Notes: generated by a model from the sequence alone, not told the origin. A stretch of DNA of 64,000 bases from Pseudomonadota bacterium (GCA_016202695.1 JACQOE010000063.1:1-64000); one strand, 5' to 3'. Shown: positions 1 to 8,650, counted from the stretch's first letter. Made by a program: numbers and translations.

Positions 1-1858
1 GGAAGGTCAGCACGTCGCCCGAATGATGAAGGTCAATCGAGCCCTTGAGCCCGTAGTTCGACTTGACCACCTCCAGCGTCCGGCCCGTTCCCTTGTCGTG
101 TGCCTTGAGGAGGAGGCGGTTCCGGTAGGCTGCATTGCCCGCCGTAGAGCCGGAGTAATAGGAGCCGTCCGCCATGCTTGCCTTGGACGGGTGACGGGTC
201 AGAAGCGTGGTCGTTCCGAAATCGGCGCTGAAGCCCCCGAGCACGCGCTTGGCAAGCGTGTTCTGGGGGAGCCGCTTGTTTTCGTCCATTACGGCAATGT
301 CCGAAATGGTGTCGAGGCCCATAAAGACCGGTTCCCGATAGGCTGCCAGCCTCGACCGGAGGGGTTCATAGAACGGGCCGGGAGTCCATCCGCCGGAGTC
401 TTCGATCACGGCCAGCGTCGAGTCACTTCCGGGGCGGCACCACACCTCCAGCGGCAAGTCCTCCAGCCTGACCCCGAGATAGCCGCACACCTTCTCCAGG
501 CGTGCCTTGACCTCTCCCTTGCCATCCTCGCACAAGACCAGAAGGACCCTATGCTGGCGGACCTCGCGACCGAACAACGGCACGCCACCGGCAACGGCGA
601 CTCCAATCTGGAGAAGCGCCTGGGTCTTGCCGATTCCGCCGTCGCCGTCGAGGCTGTTGACGTGGCCCTCCAGGATCATGTCGCGCCAGAGGTGCGGCAC
701 GCGGGGGAAGTCGCCAGCGGCCAACTCCGCCGCCGTCAACGGCCTGTCGTCTTCCTCCGGCTCCTCGACCGGCTCCAACTTCCGGGCCGCTCCGCCTTCG
801 ATCACCCGGAGGCCCTGACCCGCGTAGTAACGTGCAATTGCTGGCACCTGGGGAGCGCGCACGGCCTCCAGTTCCTCGCCGGCATAGGCGCGCGCCGGTC
901 CCGTGTATCCGTTACGGCGTGCCTCCTCGACAAGACTTCCGAGACCCTTCCGCTGGCCGGAGTAACGGCCAATGCTCGCGACGGCGCGGGCTACATCGTC
1001 CGGCCCCTCATAGTTGGCCGGATCATGATCGGCGGAGAGTTCGCCCGCGCTCCAGGCGACGGCCAGGGCGTCACGGTCGAAATCCTCGACGGGCTCGCCG
1101 TCGCAATCGACCAAGGGGGACTCCATGATCACGCCCAACCATCCGATCCACTCGACGCGCGGGCAAGCCGGGTCAACGTGCGCCAGCATGTCGCGAAGCA
1201 TGTCGGGAGTAACGGGCGCGTCACCCTCGACCGGACGCACCTCGCGGGGCGTATCGTCCAAGTCGCCCGTCACCTCCAGGTCCTCCGCGCCGATCTCCTC
1301 CAGCGCATCACGGGCGACACTGGCGGCCCGCCGAATGTCGCGGCGGCTCACTGCCTCCAGGTCCTCCAGGCGCGTCTCCAGCGGATCGCCGGACGGCCAG
1401 CGGTACGGCTTGCCGGTGTCGGGGTGCGGACCATATGCCGCCACCTGCTGACCAAGGCCCAAGACCTCGACCAAAAGGCGCGGCTTGGCTTCGCCAGGGA
1501 GCCGTCCAGTAACGGAAATCTTGCGCAACGGCTCCTCCGCGTTGAAGTAGCAGAGGGCGACTCCCTTCCGCCCGTAGCGCCTCGCGTCGGTCACCCCAAG
1601 AACGCCCGCGATGGCATCGGCCACGGCTTCCGCGTGCGCTGCATCCTCCAGGTCAATGTCGAACACGGCCAGCCTGCCGGTGCGCAAGCCGGTATTGCCG
1701 CCGCGCGGATTCTCATTCTCCCATGCGGCCAGACGTTCGGCGCTGATTGCGCCAGTCTGCCAGTACTTCGAAATAGGAACCTTGCCGTTCAAGATGATCG
1801 GTTCGAATCCGTGCTCCAGAAGACGGCGGCGGGCTTCGGGGGTGTAGCCGGTGCGCAT
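1..1858 (-). CDS. Primase-polymerase / RepA-like ATPase of a mobile element (3' end outside window)
   Basis: Predicted replication protein of an integrated element, making primers and unwinding DNA. The visible 619 residues start at ATG 1858 and have no stop before the left edge. Residues 1-170 look like a bifunctional primase-polymerase domain: FDIDL (Asp67, Asp69) is the metal-binding DxD, and GPHPDTGKPYRW (about 143-154) is the usual late motif of this fold. Residues 215-300 resemble a PriCT-type linker. A RecA-fold ATPase follows, with Walker A GDGGIGKT (405-412) and Walker B ending in Asp516. The start lies 3 nt after the stop of the upstream regulator, so the two are co-transcribed. Phage, satellite and ICE primases all share this architecture, so the element class stays open. 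Confidence 0.85.
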   Translation of the reverse strand, partial: MRTGYTPEARRRLLEHGFEPIILNGKVPISKYWQTGAISAERLAAWENENPRGGNTGLRTGRLAVFDIDLEDAAHAEAVADAIAGVLGVTDARRYGRKGVALCYFNAEEPLRKISVTGRLPGEAKPRLLVEVLGLGQQVAAYGPHPDTGKPYRWPSGDPLETRLEDLEAVSRRDIRRAASVARDALEEIGAEDLEVTGDLDDTPREVRPVEGDAPVTPDMLRDMLAHVDPACPRVEWIGWLGVIMESPLVDCDGEPVEDFDRDALAVAWSAGELSADHDPANYEGPDDVARAVASIGRYSGQRKGLGSLVEEARRNGYTGPARAYAGEELEAVRAPQVPAIARYYAGQGLRVIEGGAARKLEPVEEPEEDDRPLTAAELAAGDFPRVPHLWRDMILEGHVNSLDGDGGIGKTQALLQIGVAVAGGVPLFGREVRQHRVLLVLCEDGKGEVKARLEKVCGYLGVRLEDLPLEVWCRPGSDSTLAVIEDSGGWTPGPFYEPLRSRLAAYREPVFMGLDTISDIAVMDENKRLPQNTLAKRVLGGFSADFGTTTLLTRHPSKASMADGSYYSGSTAGNAAYRNRLLLKAHDKGTGRTLEVVKSNYGLKGSIDLHHSGDVLTF

Positions 1859-1861
1859 GGT

Positions 1862-2338
1862 CTAACCCTCCCCATTCCCAGCGGACAGCGCCCGGTCAAT
1901 CAACGCATCGACGAAATGGCTACGCTGGGCACGCGGAACGCAACCAAGGCCGTCATAACCGTGTGTGGCCAGGACCTCGCGAAGGTCGCGGGCGGTCAGA
2001 TTGCCGTCCGCCATCACGTGCGCAATCTGCTGGCGGAACTTGTCGGAGATTGCCCTGGACCGCTTCGGGCGGCCACGCTTCCGGTTGACTGGCGCTGTAA
2101 CCTCCGCTGCGCTGGCCGCCGCATCACTGCGCGGCCTGCCCGGCTTCCGACCCTTGGGCCGCGTCCCGTTCCGCCACTCCAGCAACGATCCGCGCTCGAA
2201 TACCAGCGGCCATCCGCGCAACTCGCGGAACTGGACGCGCTTCGGGCCACGGCCACGATTGCAAAGTGTCGAAAGGTATCCTTCGTCGAGGCCCACCAAG
2301 GCGGCGGCCTCTGTCATGTTCAGAAAGGCATAGGGCAT
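1862..2338 (-). CDS. AT-hook / helix-turn-helix regulator of the mobile element
   Basis: A 158-residue DNA-binding protein. The N terminus (about 5-60) reads like an AlpA/excisionase-type winged helix (NMTEAAALVGLDEGYLSTL). The middle holds two AT-hook cores, GRKPGRPRS and RKRGRPKR, which bind the minor groove of AT-rich DNA. The C-terminal third is helical and unassigned. It is the first gene after a strong promoter and directly precedes the primase gene, the usual place for a regulator of element replication or excision. Its Shine-Dalgarno sequence GGAG lies 8 nt before the ATG and inside the stem of a perfect hairpin. The exact role (repressor, excisionase or replication initiator) cannot be told. 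Confidence 0.7.
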   Translation of the reverse strand: MPYAFLNMTEAAALVGLDEGYLSTLCNRGRGPKRVQFRELRGWPLVFERGSLLEWRNGTRPKGRKPGRPRSDAAASAAEVTAPVNRKRGRPKRSRAISDKFRQQIAHVMADGNLTARDLREVLATHGYDGLGCVPRAQRSHFVDALIDRALSAGNGEG

Positions 2339-2342
2339 GGCA

Positions 2343-2375
2343 CCGTCTCCCGTTTGCGAACCAGACGGGAGACGG
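2343..2375 (-). promoter_or_regulatory. Hairpin that covers the ribosome binding site of the AT-hook gene
   Basis: A perfect 11-bp inverted repeat (CCGTCTCCCGT / ACGGGAGACGG, 11-nt loop) ends 4 nt before the start codon at 2338. Read on the minus strand, the arm next to the gene carries GGAG, the only Shine-Dalgarno-like sequence. The same palindrome could also be a protein operator. Confidence 0.55.
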
Positions 2376-2477
2376 GCAATAAAAATGGCCGCGATCCGTC
2401 CGGCAGTAAGCCGTAGGTCCGCGACCCGTTTCCGGGACTATGCCCAGCCGTGATCACTTCATCTCGAATGTGCGCGA

Positions 2478-2506
2478 ACCCTACCACGAACCGGCGCGGG
2501 TGTCAA
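2478..2506 (-). promoter_or_regulatory. Sigma70-type promoter of the AT-hook/primase operon
   Basis: On the minus strand TTGACA (2506-2501), a 17-bp spacer and TAGGGT (2483-2478) match the consensus in -35 and in three of six -10 positions. A start near 2471 gives a leader of about 130 nt before the regulator gene. Confidence 0.65.
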
Positions 2507-2525
2507 GTTTCCCATTGATATTTAA

Positions 2526-2592
2526 GGGTTTTTCTGACCACGGCGGCGGTCGTTAGAACCGCTCTAAGGTACGGCGGCGGTCAGAAAAACCC
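2526..2592. repeat. Compound inverted/direct repeat at the end of the element in comM
   Basis: GGGTTTTTCTGACC (2526-2539) and its exact complement GGTCAGAAAAACCC (2579-2592) enclose two direct copies of ACGGCGGCGGTC (2540-2551 and 2571-2582) and a central TTAGA-ACCGC-TCTAA palindrome (2553-2567). Such nested repeats near an element boundary are typical of transposase or integrase binding sites. The point where comM homology ends is about 20-25 bp further right (near 2610). A terminator or replication origin is also possible. Confidence 0.5.
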
Positions 2593-3251
2593 GGGTCAAT
2601 CGAAAATAACAGTAGGAGGTTGTGGGCGCCGGCGGCGGCGATCTCCAGCGCCCGCTTGGCCGTCTCCTGGCCCTTGATGTCGCGGAGGTCCGCATAGGCG
2701 CCGTCGTCCTCGGCGAGGCGGGGCGCCGGCGGCGAGAGCACCTGCGTGCCCTTGAAGTGATTGATGAGGGCGAGAAGGCTCGGCGCGGCCAGGATCTCGA
2801 TCTCGCCCGCCCACGCCGCCTCGCCGCCCTGCGCCGCCGGGCAGATGAGCCCGCGCCCGGCCCCGCTCGCCGCCAGCGCCGCCGGCAGCACCCCGGCGAC
2901 GGCGGCGATGCCGCCGTCGAGGCCGAGCTCGCCCAGGGCCGAGAAGCCGGCGACCTCGTCCTCGGGCAGGATCCCCATGACGGCAAGGAGGCCGAGCGCG
3001 ATCGGCAGGTCGAAATGGCTCCCCTCCTTGGCGAGGTCGGCAGGCGCAAGGTTGACGGTGATCCGCTTCGGCGGCAGCGCGAGACCGAGGGCGTGGAGTG
3101 CGGCCCGCACCCGCTCGCGGCTCTCGCCCACCGCCTTGTCGGGGAGCCCGACGATGGTGAAGGCGGGCAACCCGGCCGCGACCTGGACCTGGACGTCGAC
3201 CGCGAGGACCTCGATCCCCTGGAAGGCGACGGTTGCGACCCGGGCGACCAC
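2553..3251 (-). pseudogene. comM: comM/yifB, 5' part only, cut by an inserted element
   Basis: ComM is a hexameric AAA+ helicase for branch migration during natural transformation; the family is about 500 residues. Here about 214 residues are native: GTG start at 3251, the ChlI-like N-terminal domain (MVARVATVAFQGIEV, then NLAPADLAKEGSHFDLP), and the beginning of the Mg-chelatase-like domain to AAGAHNLLL. Family members continue directly with the Walker A loop (GPPGAGKS type). Here the frame runs into unrelated, less GC-rich sequence and stops after 18 more codons. The missing ATPase half should lie left of the window on the other side of the element. comM is a known integration site in other bacteria, notably Acinetobacter. 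It follows the methyltransferase stop by 1 nt. The truncated product has no ATPase and should be inactive. Confidence 0.85.
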
Positions 3252-3252
3252 C

Positions 3253-3984
3253 TCAGGCCCCCTTGCGCCCGATCAGGTTCACCGAGCAGGCCGGCATGAA
3301 CAGGCGCGAAAGCGTGATTTTCTTCCCCGGCCGGTCCTCGAACATGTCCTGCTCGGGCGGCTGGTCGAGGACGAGCTGGAAGAGATTCCGCTCGATCCGG
3401 CAGGTGCGGGGATCGTGAACTGGCGCGCCGTTGAGCAGCAGGCGGTAGCCGGTATCCTCGCGCGCGCCGGTATAGAACTCGAGTTCGAAGGCGACCCGCG
3501 CGAAGAGCGTATGCACGCCGGAGAACGACATCCGCCAGTAGTCCTCGGGGAAGGGGTGATAGCCTTGCACCCAGGGCACGGCGACGATGAGTAACCCGCC
3601 CGGCCGAAGCAGGAACTCCAGGTTTCGCGCCGCCTGCCAGGGGTTGGGGACGTGCCCCAGCACGTGCCGGCAGATCACCGCATCGGCGGTGTTTATTTTG
3701 CATCGCCGCCGGATCTCGTGCACGCCCACCGAGATGTCGCACACCGCGTCCACGTTGGGGCCTGCCTCGGAGTCGAGGCCGACGAAGCGGCAGAGCGGAA
3801 ACAGATCCCGACAATGGCCGCTTCGATCGACGATGCTTACCTTGCTGCCAACGTGAAGCACGGTTCCCTGGACCTGGGTGGCGAACGCCCGCATCTCGGC
3901 CCAGAAATCGAAGCTCTCGACGGCGAGCCGGTCGCCGTCGGAGAGTGTCCATTCGTGCAGCCGCGTCGCGGGCGACGACAGCAT
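3253..3984 (-). CDS. Class I SAM-dependent methyltransferase (Methyltransf_11-like)
   Basis: A 243-residue protein, substrate unknown. It contains the seven-stranded methyltransferase core: a weak motif I (TVLHVGSKV), the acidic end of strand 2 (VGLDSEAGPN), CRHVLGHVPNPWQAARN as the motif IV/post-I region, and RPGGLLIVAVPW as motif V. I chose ATG 3984 because homology begins there; an upstream TTG at 4137 would add 51 residues lacking domain character and would run into the promoter of the divergent gene. comM follows after 1 nt, so transcription may continue into the truncated gene. Confidence 0.7.
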   Translation of the reverse strand: MLSSPATRLHEWTLSDGDRLAVESFDFWAEMRAFATQVQGTVLHVGSKVSIVDRSGHCRDLFPLCRFVGLDSEAGPNVDAVCDISVGVHEIRRRCKINTADAVICRHVLGHVPNPWQAARNLEFLLRPGGLLIVAVPWVQGYHPFPEDYWRMSFSGVHTLFARVAFELEFYTGAREDTGYRLLLNGAPVHDPRTCRIERNLFQLVLDQPPEQDMFEDRPGKKITLSRLFMPACSVNLIGRKGA

Positions 3985-4081
3985 GGCCGTCTGGCCGGAG
4001 TCAGTGGAGACGGCGCAGTCTAGCGCACCCGGCGCCGAAGCGGGAAATGGCGTTGCGCGTCGCGGTGCGCCGGGGGCGGTC

Positions 4082-4110
4082 TGGACAGGCTCCCGGGGAA
4101 AAAGGATAAT
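4082..4110 (+). promoter_or_regulatory. Promoter of the periplasmic redox pair
   Basis: TGGACA (4082-4087), a 17-bp spacer and GATAAT (4105-4110) form a good sigma70-type promoter about 40 nt before the ATG at 4153. The leader contains a small TCTCG-CAA-CGAGA stem that reaches the AGAGGG ribosome binding site. Confidence 0.55.
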
Positions 4111-4152
4111 TTGCAAAAAACGGTTTCGTTCTCGCAACGAGAGGGTTGAGCC

Positions 4153-4986
4153 ATGAGGCGGTTGGTTGTCGCCCCGCTGAGTGCTTTGTGCGTCGTCGTT
4201 TGGTCCCTCGCCGCTCTTGGCCAGGGTCAGGGTCCGCTACGGGGTCAGCCCGTCTTCGCCGCCGATTCGACGCCGGGCGAGGCCGATGTCGAGCGCCTGC
4301 TGGTCGGGACCTGGACCATTCAGGTCGGCAACCAGGAGCGCACCCGCACCCTCGAGATTCGCGACCTGAAGCAAGAGGGGAAGGAGTTCGTCGCCGAAAG
4401 CGTCTACGGCTACACTGGCGGCAACCCGAAGCCGATCCCGATGCGGGTCGTGGTCGAGCGCGGCGTGGTGTCGATGGACCTCACCTCGCCGGCCGGCTCG
4501 CGAATCGAGGCCCGGTCCCTCGGCCCCGGACACTTCGCCGGCTACATGCAGACCGAGCAGGGGCGGCGGTTCAGAGCCATCCTCACGCTGACCCCGGAAG
4601 AGGACGTAAAGCTCCCCCCCGGCCAGCGCGGCAAGCAGATCACCCTCGTCTATGTGAGCGCCAACAACTGCCCCACCTGCCAGCGGTGGTCGGGCGGGGC
4701 GAAGGGCGCCGGCCCGGCGAAGTCGAAGCGGGACTTCCTGGAAATGGCCGAGGGCAAGGCGATCACGTTCCGCCAGATCGACGCGCCGAACTACATGGAC
4801 ACCGCCTACGACCCCGCCTGGCCGGCCGACCTCAAGTGGGTGAAGGAGCAGACCAACGTCCGCTCGGGCACGCCGCGGTTCATTCTGATCGTCGACGGCA
4901 AGATCGTCACCAACGCCCGCCGCACCGGCAGCCTCCCCGAGAAGATCATGCCGAAGATTCGCCAGCTCGCGGGACTCGCCTCGTGA
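4153..4986 (+). CDS. Secreted protein with a thioredoxin-like CPTC domain
   Basis: A 277-residue exported protein. Residues 1-37 form a Sec signal peptide (hydrophobic LSALCVVVWSLAAL, cleavage near FAA-DS). Residues 45-150 look like a beta-rich, lipocalin-like domain (LLVGTWTIQ...LEIRDL). Residues 155-277 resemble a thioredoxin fold, with LVYVSANNCPTCQRW carrying a CPTC redox centre and a later GTPRFILIVDGK that fits the cis-proline strand. The stop overlaps the GTG of the next gene (GTGA), so the two are translationally coupled. Pairing with a DsbD-type domain suggests thiol chemistry in the periplasm. The substrate is unknown. Confidence 0.65.
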   Translation: MRRLVVAPLSALCVVVWSLAALGQGQGPLRGQPVFAADSTPGEADVERLLVGTWTIQVGNQERTRTLEIRDLKQEGKEFVAESVYGYTGGNPKPIPMRVVVERGVVSMDLTSPAGSRIEARSLGPGHFAGYMQTEQGRRFRAILTLTPEEDVKLPPGQRGKQITLVYVSANNCPTCQRWSGGAKGAGPAKSKRDFLEMAEGKAITFRQIDAPNYMDTAYDPAWPADLKWVKEQTNVRSGTPRFILIVDGKIVTNARRTGSLPEKIMPKIRQLAGLAS

Positions 4987-5798
4987 GGGCGGCGCTCGCC
5001 GGGCTGATCACGCTTCTGGTCCTGGCGGGGGGCGGCGCTGAGGCGCGCGCGCCGGCCTGGACCGAGCACCAGGGCGTCTCCTTCCGGCTGATCGCCGCGA
5101 CCGCCAGCGTCGGGCCCACGCGCGACCTCCTCGTCGGCCTCCAGGTCCGGCTCCTGCCGGGCTGGAAGTTCTTCTGGCGCGCGCCGGGGCCGAGCGGGAT
5201 CGCCCCGCGGTTCGATGGCTCGGGCTCGACCAACGTCAAGGCGATGACCGTCCTGTGGCCGGCGCCGCGGCGCCTCGATGCGGCGCCCGCGCTTGGCGAC
5301 GGGATCGTCGGCTATGAGCGCGAGGTGGTGCTGCCGATCCTTGTGGTGCCCGCTAGGCCCGGCGCGGCGGTGGCGCTCCGCCTGGCGATCGACTACGCCG
5401 TCTGCGGCCCGGTTTGCATCCCCGATCACACCGACCTTGCCCTCGATCTTCCGGCCGGCACCGGCGCGCGGGGGCCCGAAGGCTCGCAGATCGACCGGCA
5501 TCTCGCGCGGGTGCCGAAGGCGGCCCCTCCCAGCGCCATCCGCGCCCGGCGCGACGGCGCGGCGCTGGTCGTCGAGGTTTCGGGCGCCGCCGCCCTCCGC
5601 CGCCCCGACCTGTTCGTCGACGCCGGGCCCGCGGTGCCGTTCGGCGCCCCCGTCGTCACCCTTGGCGCCGACCGGCGGAGCGCGCTCTTTCGCCTGGCCC
5701 CGAGCCGAGCCGCGGCGGGGGCATTGCCCGCGCGGATTACGGTTACGCTCGTCGACGGCGCGCGCGCGATCGAGGGAACCGTGCCGATCCGGCCCTAG
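4983..5798 (+). CDS. Periplasmic DsbD N-terminal-like domain protein
   Basis: A 271-residue exported protein starting at GTG 4983. Residues 1-23 form a signal peptide (LAGLITLLVLAGGGAEA). The rest matches the N-terminal immunoglobulin-like domain of DsbD/ScsB disulfide reductases, including IDYAVCGPVCIPDH with the paired cysteines that relay electrons. Full-length DsbD goes on with eight membrane helices and a thioredoxin domain; both are missing, and the gene ends in a normal stop with no remnant in the 210 nt behind it. The upstream CPTC protein is a likely partner. A separate membrane electron donor must be encoded elsewhere. Confidence 0.75.
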   Translation: MRAALAGLITLLVLAGGGAEARAPAWTEHQGVSFRLIAATASVGPTRDLLVGLQVRLLPGWKFFWRAPGPSGIAPRFDGSGSTNVKAMTVLWPAPRRLDAAPALGDGIVGYEREVVLPILVVPARPGAAVALRLAIDYAVCGPVCIPDHTDLALDLPAGTGARGPEGSQIDRHLARVPKAAPPSAIRARRDGAALVVEVSGAAALRRPDLFVDAGPAVPFGAPVVTLGADRRSALFRLAPSRAAAGALPARITVTLVDGARAIEGTVPIRP

Positions 5799-6008
5799 CG
5801 GGGGGCTTCGATGCCGGTCCGGCGGTTGTCCCGGGGCCCCCAAGGCGGTTAAGAAAGGGGCGGGCGGGAAGGGATCGGCGGCGGCGGAGGACGGGCGGTG
5901 GATGCGGACCCGGACCGAGACGATCGGGCGCCGGCCGCACCCTCCGGCCCGGCGGTGGCGCTGCCGCGGCTCCCTCCCGTCGTCATCTGCGTCCGGAATC
6001 GAACCTGA

Positions 6009-6782
6009 ATGAGTCTCCCGCCCGCCTTCCGCTTCATCATCGTCGCTGGCATGCCGCGCTCGGGCTCGATGTGGACCTACAACGTCGCCCGCGGCCTTCT
6101 CGCCGCCGCCGGCCGGCGGGTCGAGCCCACCGTCGTCCCCCAGCGGGACGACGAGATGGTGGCGCTCCTCGGCCAGGCGCACGCCCATCCGGACGACGCC
6201 GTCTGCTGCCTCAAGATCCACTCGCGCCTCCGGCGCCTTCCGTCCGACGCCAGGCTGATCGTGAACATCCGCGACGTGCGCGACGCGATGATCTCCTACA
6301 TGCGCTTCATGCATGCGGACTTCGAGCGGGGCCTCAAGGCCGTCGAGGGGATGATGGCGCTGACCGACCACTACGTCGCGCTTGGCGGCGCCGAGCGTCT
6401 CATCGTCCGTTACGAGAGCATCGTCGCCGAGCCGCGGCCGACGCTCGCCGCGATCGCCCGCTTCCTCGGGCTCTCCCTCGGTAGGAAGGCGCTGCTCGCG
6501 GTCGAGCGCGAGTGGTCGAAGGCGAGCATCAAGGAGAAGATCGCCCGCGCCGAGCGAGACCTGATGGAGCGCCGGCGCGAGGGCGGCCCCCTTCGCGCCA
6601 TCGATGTGGCCGCCAACGTCGACGGGACCTTCCGGGTTTACGACCCGGCGACCGGCTTCCAGTCCGGGCACATCGCCGGCGACGGCGCCAAGGGCTGGCG
6701 CGAGCTTCTCGATCCGGCGCAACGCGAGCGGCTGCTCGTCCTCACCCGCCCCTGGCTCGAGCGCCACGGGATTCCGGCCTGA
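6009..6782 (+). CDS. Sulfotransferase family protein
   Basis: A 257-residue cytoplasmic PAPS-dependent sulfotransferase-like protein. IVAGMPRSGSMWTYN (residues 11-25) is the 5'-phosphosulfate loop, and LIVNIRDVRDAMISYMRF (about 83-100) is the 3'-phosphate-binding segment with the conserved Arg-Asp-x-Arg. RYESIVAEP (about 128-136) is the following conserved block. The acceptor cannot be predicted. It converges with gshB (12 nt between stops) and stands 210 nt after the redox pair, so it is probably transcribed alone. I saw nothing recognisable in that 210-nt gap. Confidence 0.75.
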   Translation: MSLPPAFRFIIVAGMPRSGSMWTYNVARGLLAAAGRRVEPTVVPQRDDEMVALLGQAHAHPDDAVCCLKIHSRLRRLPSDARLIVNIRDVRDAMISYMRFMHADFERGLKAVEGMMALTDHYVALGGAERLIVRYESIVAEPRPTLAAIARFLGLSLGRKALLAVEREWSKASIKEKIARAERDLMERRREGGPLRAIDVAANVDGTFRVYDPATGFQSGHIAGDGAKGWRELLDPAQRERLLVLTRPWLERHGIPA

Positions 6783-6794
6783 GCGCCGGCCGGC

Positions 6795-7760
6795 TCAGGT
6801 CGGACGCGGTCCGGCGCGGGCGGCGTGGCGCTCCTCGATCGCGTCCCAGATGCGGGATTCGAGACTGACGTTGTCGAAGCGATTGATCTCCTGCAGCCCG
6901 GTCGGCGATGTGACGTTGATCTCGGTGAGAAACTCGTCGATCACGTCGATGCCGACGAAGATCAGCCCGCGCTCCGCGAGCGCCGGGCCGATCGCGGCGC
7001 AGATTTCGCGCTCGCGCTCCGACAGCGCCGCCTTCATCGCCGTGCCGCCGACGTGCAGGTTGGCGCGCGCTTCGCCCGGGGCCGGAACGCGGGTGATCGC
7101 CCCGGCCGCCTGTCCGTCGATCAGGATGATGCGCTTGTCGCCCTCGCGCACCAGCGGAATGTACTTCTGCACCATGATCGGCTCGCGATAGAGCTGGGTG
7201 AACATCTCGAGCAGCGCGTTCAGGTTCTCGTCCTCGGGCGCGAGGTGGAAGACGCCGGCGCCGCCGCCGCCGAACAGCGGCTTGATCACGATGTCCCCGA
7301 ACTCGCGGCGGAAGGCGAGGATCTCCTCGCGTGAGGAGGTGATGAGGGTGGGCGGCATCAGCTCCGGGAAATGGGTGACGAACAGCTTCTCCGGGGCGTT
7401 GCGCACCTGCACCGGATCGTTCACCACCAGGGTCTGGCGCGGCAGGTGCTCGAGGAGATGGGTGGCGGTGATGTAGGCCATGTCGAAGGGCGGATCCTGG
7501 CGCATCAGCACCACGTCCATGGCGGCGAGATCCAGGGCCACCGGCGCTCCCAGCGTGAAGTGATCGCCCTTGACCCGCCGAACGGTGAGCGGCCGCGCCT
7601 TCGCGCCCAGGCGGCCATTGCGGAAGGCCAGGTTCTGCGGCAGGTAGTGGAACAGCCCGTGGCCGCGCCGCTGCGCCTCGAGGGCGAGGGCAAAGGTCGA
7701 GTCGGCATCGATGTCGATCCGCTCGATCGGGTCCATCTGGATCGCGACGGCAAGACTCAT
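6795..7760 (-). CDS. gshB: Glutathione synthase
   Basis: Joins gamma-glutamylcysteine and glycine with ATP to make glutathione. The 321 residues show a complete family match: [20 protein letters not shown] at the N terminus, [13 protein letters not shown], the ATP-grasp glycine-rich loop [32 protein letters not shown], and the metal-binding end [19 protein letters not shown]. The ATG at 7760 has a clear GGGGAGGG ribosome binding site; earlier in-frame codons are not homologous. It is the last gene of the minus-strand run rsmI-yraN ... BON-sirB1-gshB, a common alphaproteobacterial arrangement that normally continues to comM. Confidence 0.95.
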   Translation of the reverse strand: MSLAVAIQMDPIERIDIDADSTFALALEAQRRGHGLFHYLPQNLAFRNGRLGAKARPLTVRRVKGDHFTLGAPVALDLAAMDVVLMRQDPPFDMAYITATHLLEHLPRQTLVVNDPVQVRNAPEKLFVTHFPELMPPTLITSSREEILAFRREFGDIVIKPLFGGGGAGVFHLAPEDENLNALLEMFTQLYREPIMVQKYIPLVREGDKRIILIDGQAAGAITRVPAPGEARANLHVGGTAMKAALSEREREICAAIGPALAERGLIFVGIDVIDEFLTEINVTSPTGLQEINRFDNVSLESRIWDAIEERHAARAGPRPT

Positions 7761-7798
7761 CGCACCCTCCCCCGGGACGTCCGCCGGCCCGCCCGGCC

Positions 7799-8650
7799 TC
7801 AGTTCAGCCGGTTCCTGAGTTCCTGGATCATGATCGAGGCCTGGTAGCGCGAGCGGTCGCTGGGCGAGCGGCGAACGAACTGCTCGAGGGCGCCGATCGC
7901 CGCCTGCAGGTTGTCGAGCCGGGCGTGCAGCGTCCCCGCCTCGCGCCACAGGTCCGGAACCTCGGGCGCGAACATCAGCATCCGCTTGACGACCAGGAGC
8001 GCGCCTTCGATCCGCCCAAGGCGCAGCAGGCGGAGCTTGATGTTGTTCTGCAACCTGAGCAGCACGTCGCGGTTGCTCACCGCGGCGGTGTGCGCGGGCG
8101 TGAGCTCCGCCTTCTCGCCGGCGACCGTCTTGATGAGCTGGCGCAGCGCCGGCACGTCGAGCCGTCGGCCGCCGTTGAAGGGATCGAGGACCACGGCGCT
8201 TTCCGAATCGCGCACCCGGACCAGGAAATGGCCTGGGAAGTTGAGCCCCTCGGCGACGAAGCCGAGCCCGTTGGCGATGTGGATGTAGAGGATGCCCAGC
8301 GCCACCGGCAGCCCCTTGCGGCGGTCGATCAGGCGGATGAGATTGGCGTTCTGCAGGTCGTCGTAGGTGAGCTCATCGCCGGCGTATCCGTAACGCTCGT
8401 GGATCACGAAGGTGAGCGCCTCGGCGGCCAGCGCCACACTCGGGGGACGGCCCCCTGCGCGGCGCAGCAACTCCTCGCGCGCCTCGACGACCAGGCGCGC
8501 GAGGTGGGCGCGATATCGCTCCAGCGGCACCCGCGGGCGGTCGATCTGGGCGAGCGCGAGCGCGGCCTCGGCGAGAGCGATGTCGGGATCGGGTTGGCCG
8601 GCGATTCGGCGGAGGAGCGACTCGGCCTCCGCCTCGGTGAGGTAGGTCAT
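7799..8650 (-). CDS. SirB1-family transglutaminase-like / TPR protein
   Basis: A 283-residue cytoplasmic protein. The middle (about 80-170) is the transglutaminase-like SirB1 core, with [20 protein letters not shown] and [11 protein letters not shown], in which the conserved His of GHFLVR stands. The C terminus (about 200-283) is helical and repeat-like ([21 protein letters not shown]... and [18 protein letters not shown]), as expected of tetratricopeptides. The biochemical role is unresolved. The ATG overlaps the stop of the BON lipoprotein gene (ATGA at 8647-8650), so translation is coupled. Confidence 0.8.
   Translation of the reverse strand: MTYLTEAEAESLLRRIAGQPDPDIALAEAALALAQIDRPRVPLERYRAHLARLVVEAREELLRRAGGRPPSVALAAEALTFVIHERYGYAGDELTYDDLQNANLIRLIDRRKGLPVALGILYIHIANGLGFVAEGLNFPGHFLVRVRDSESAVVLDPFNGGRRLDVPALRQLIKTVAGEKAELTPAHTAAVSNRDVLLRLQNNIKLRLLRLGRIEGALLVVKRMLMFAPEVPDLWREAGTLHARLDNLQAAIGALEQFVRRSPSDRSRYQASIMIQELRNRLN

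Noticed and set aside
23-2416. A 797-codon plus-strand frame over the mobile element end
   Set aside because: It is antisense to the primase and AT-hook genes, which have clear motifs, a promoter and normal spacing. The plus-strand translation has no recognisable domain.
5799-6008. A small gene or RNA in the gap before the first sulfotransferase
   Set aside because: Only GC-rich sequence with weak palindromes; no start with a ribosome binding site and no recognisable peptide.
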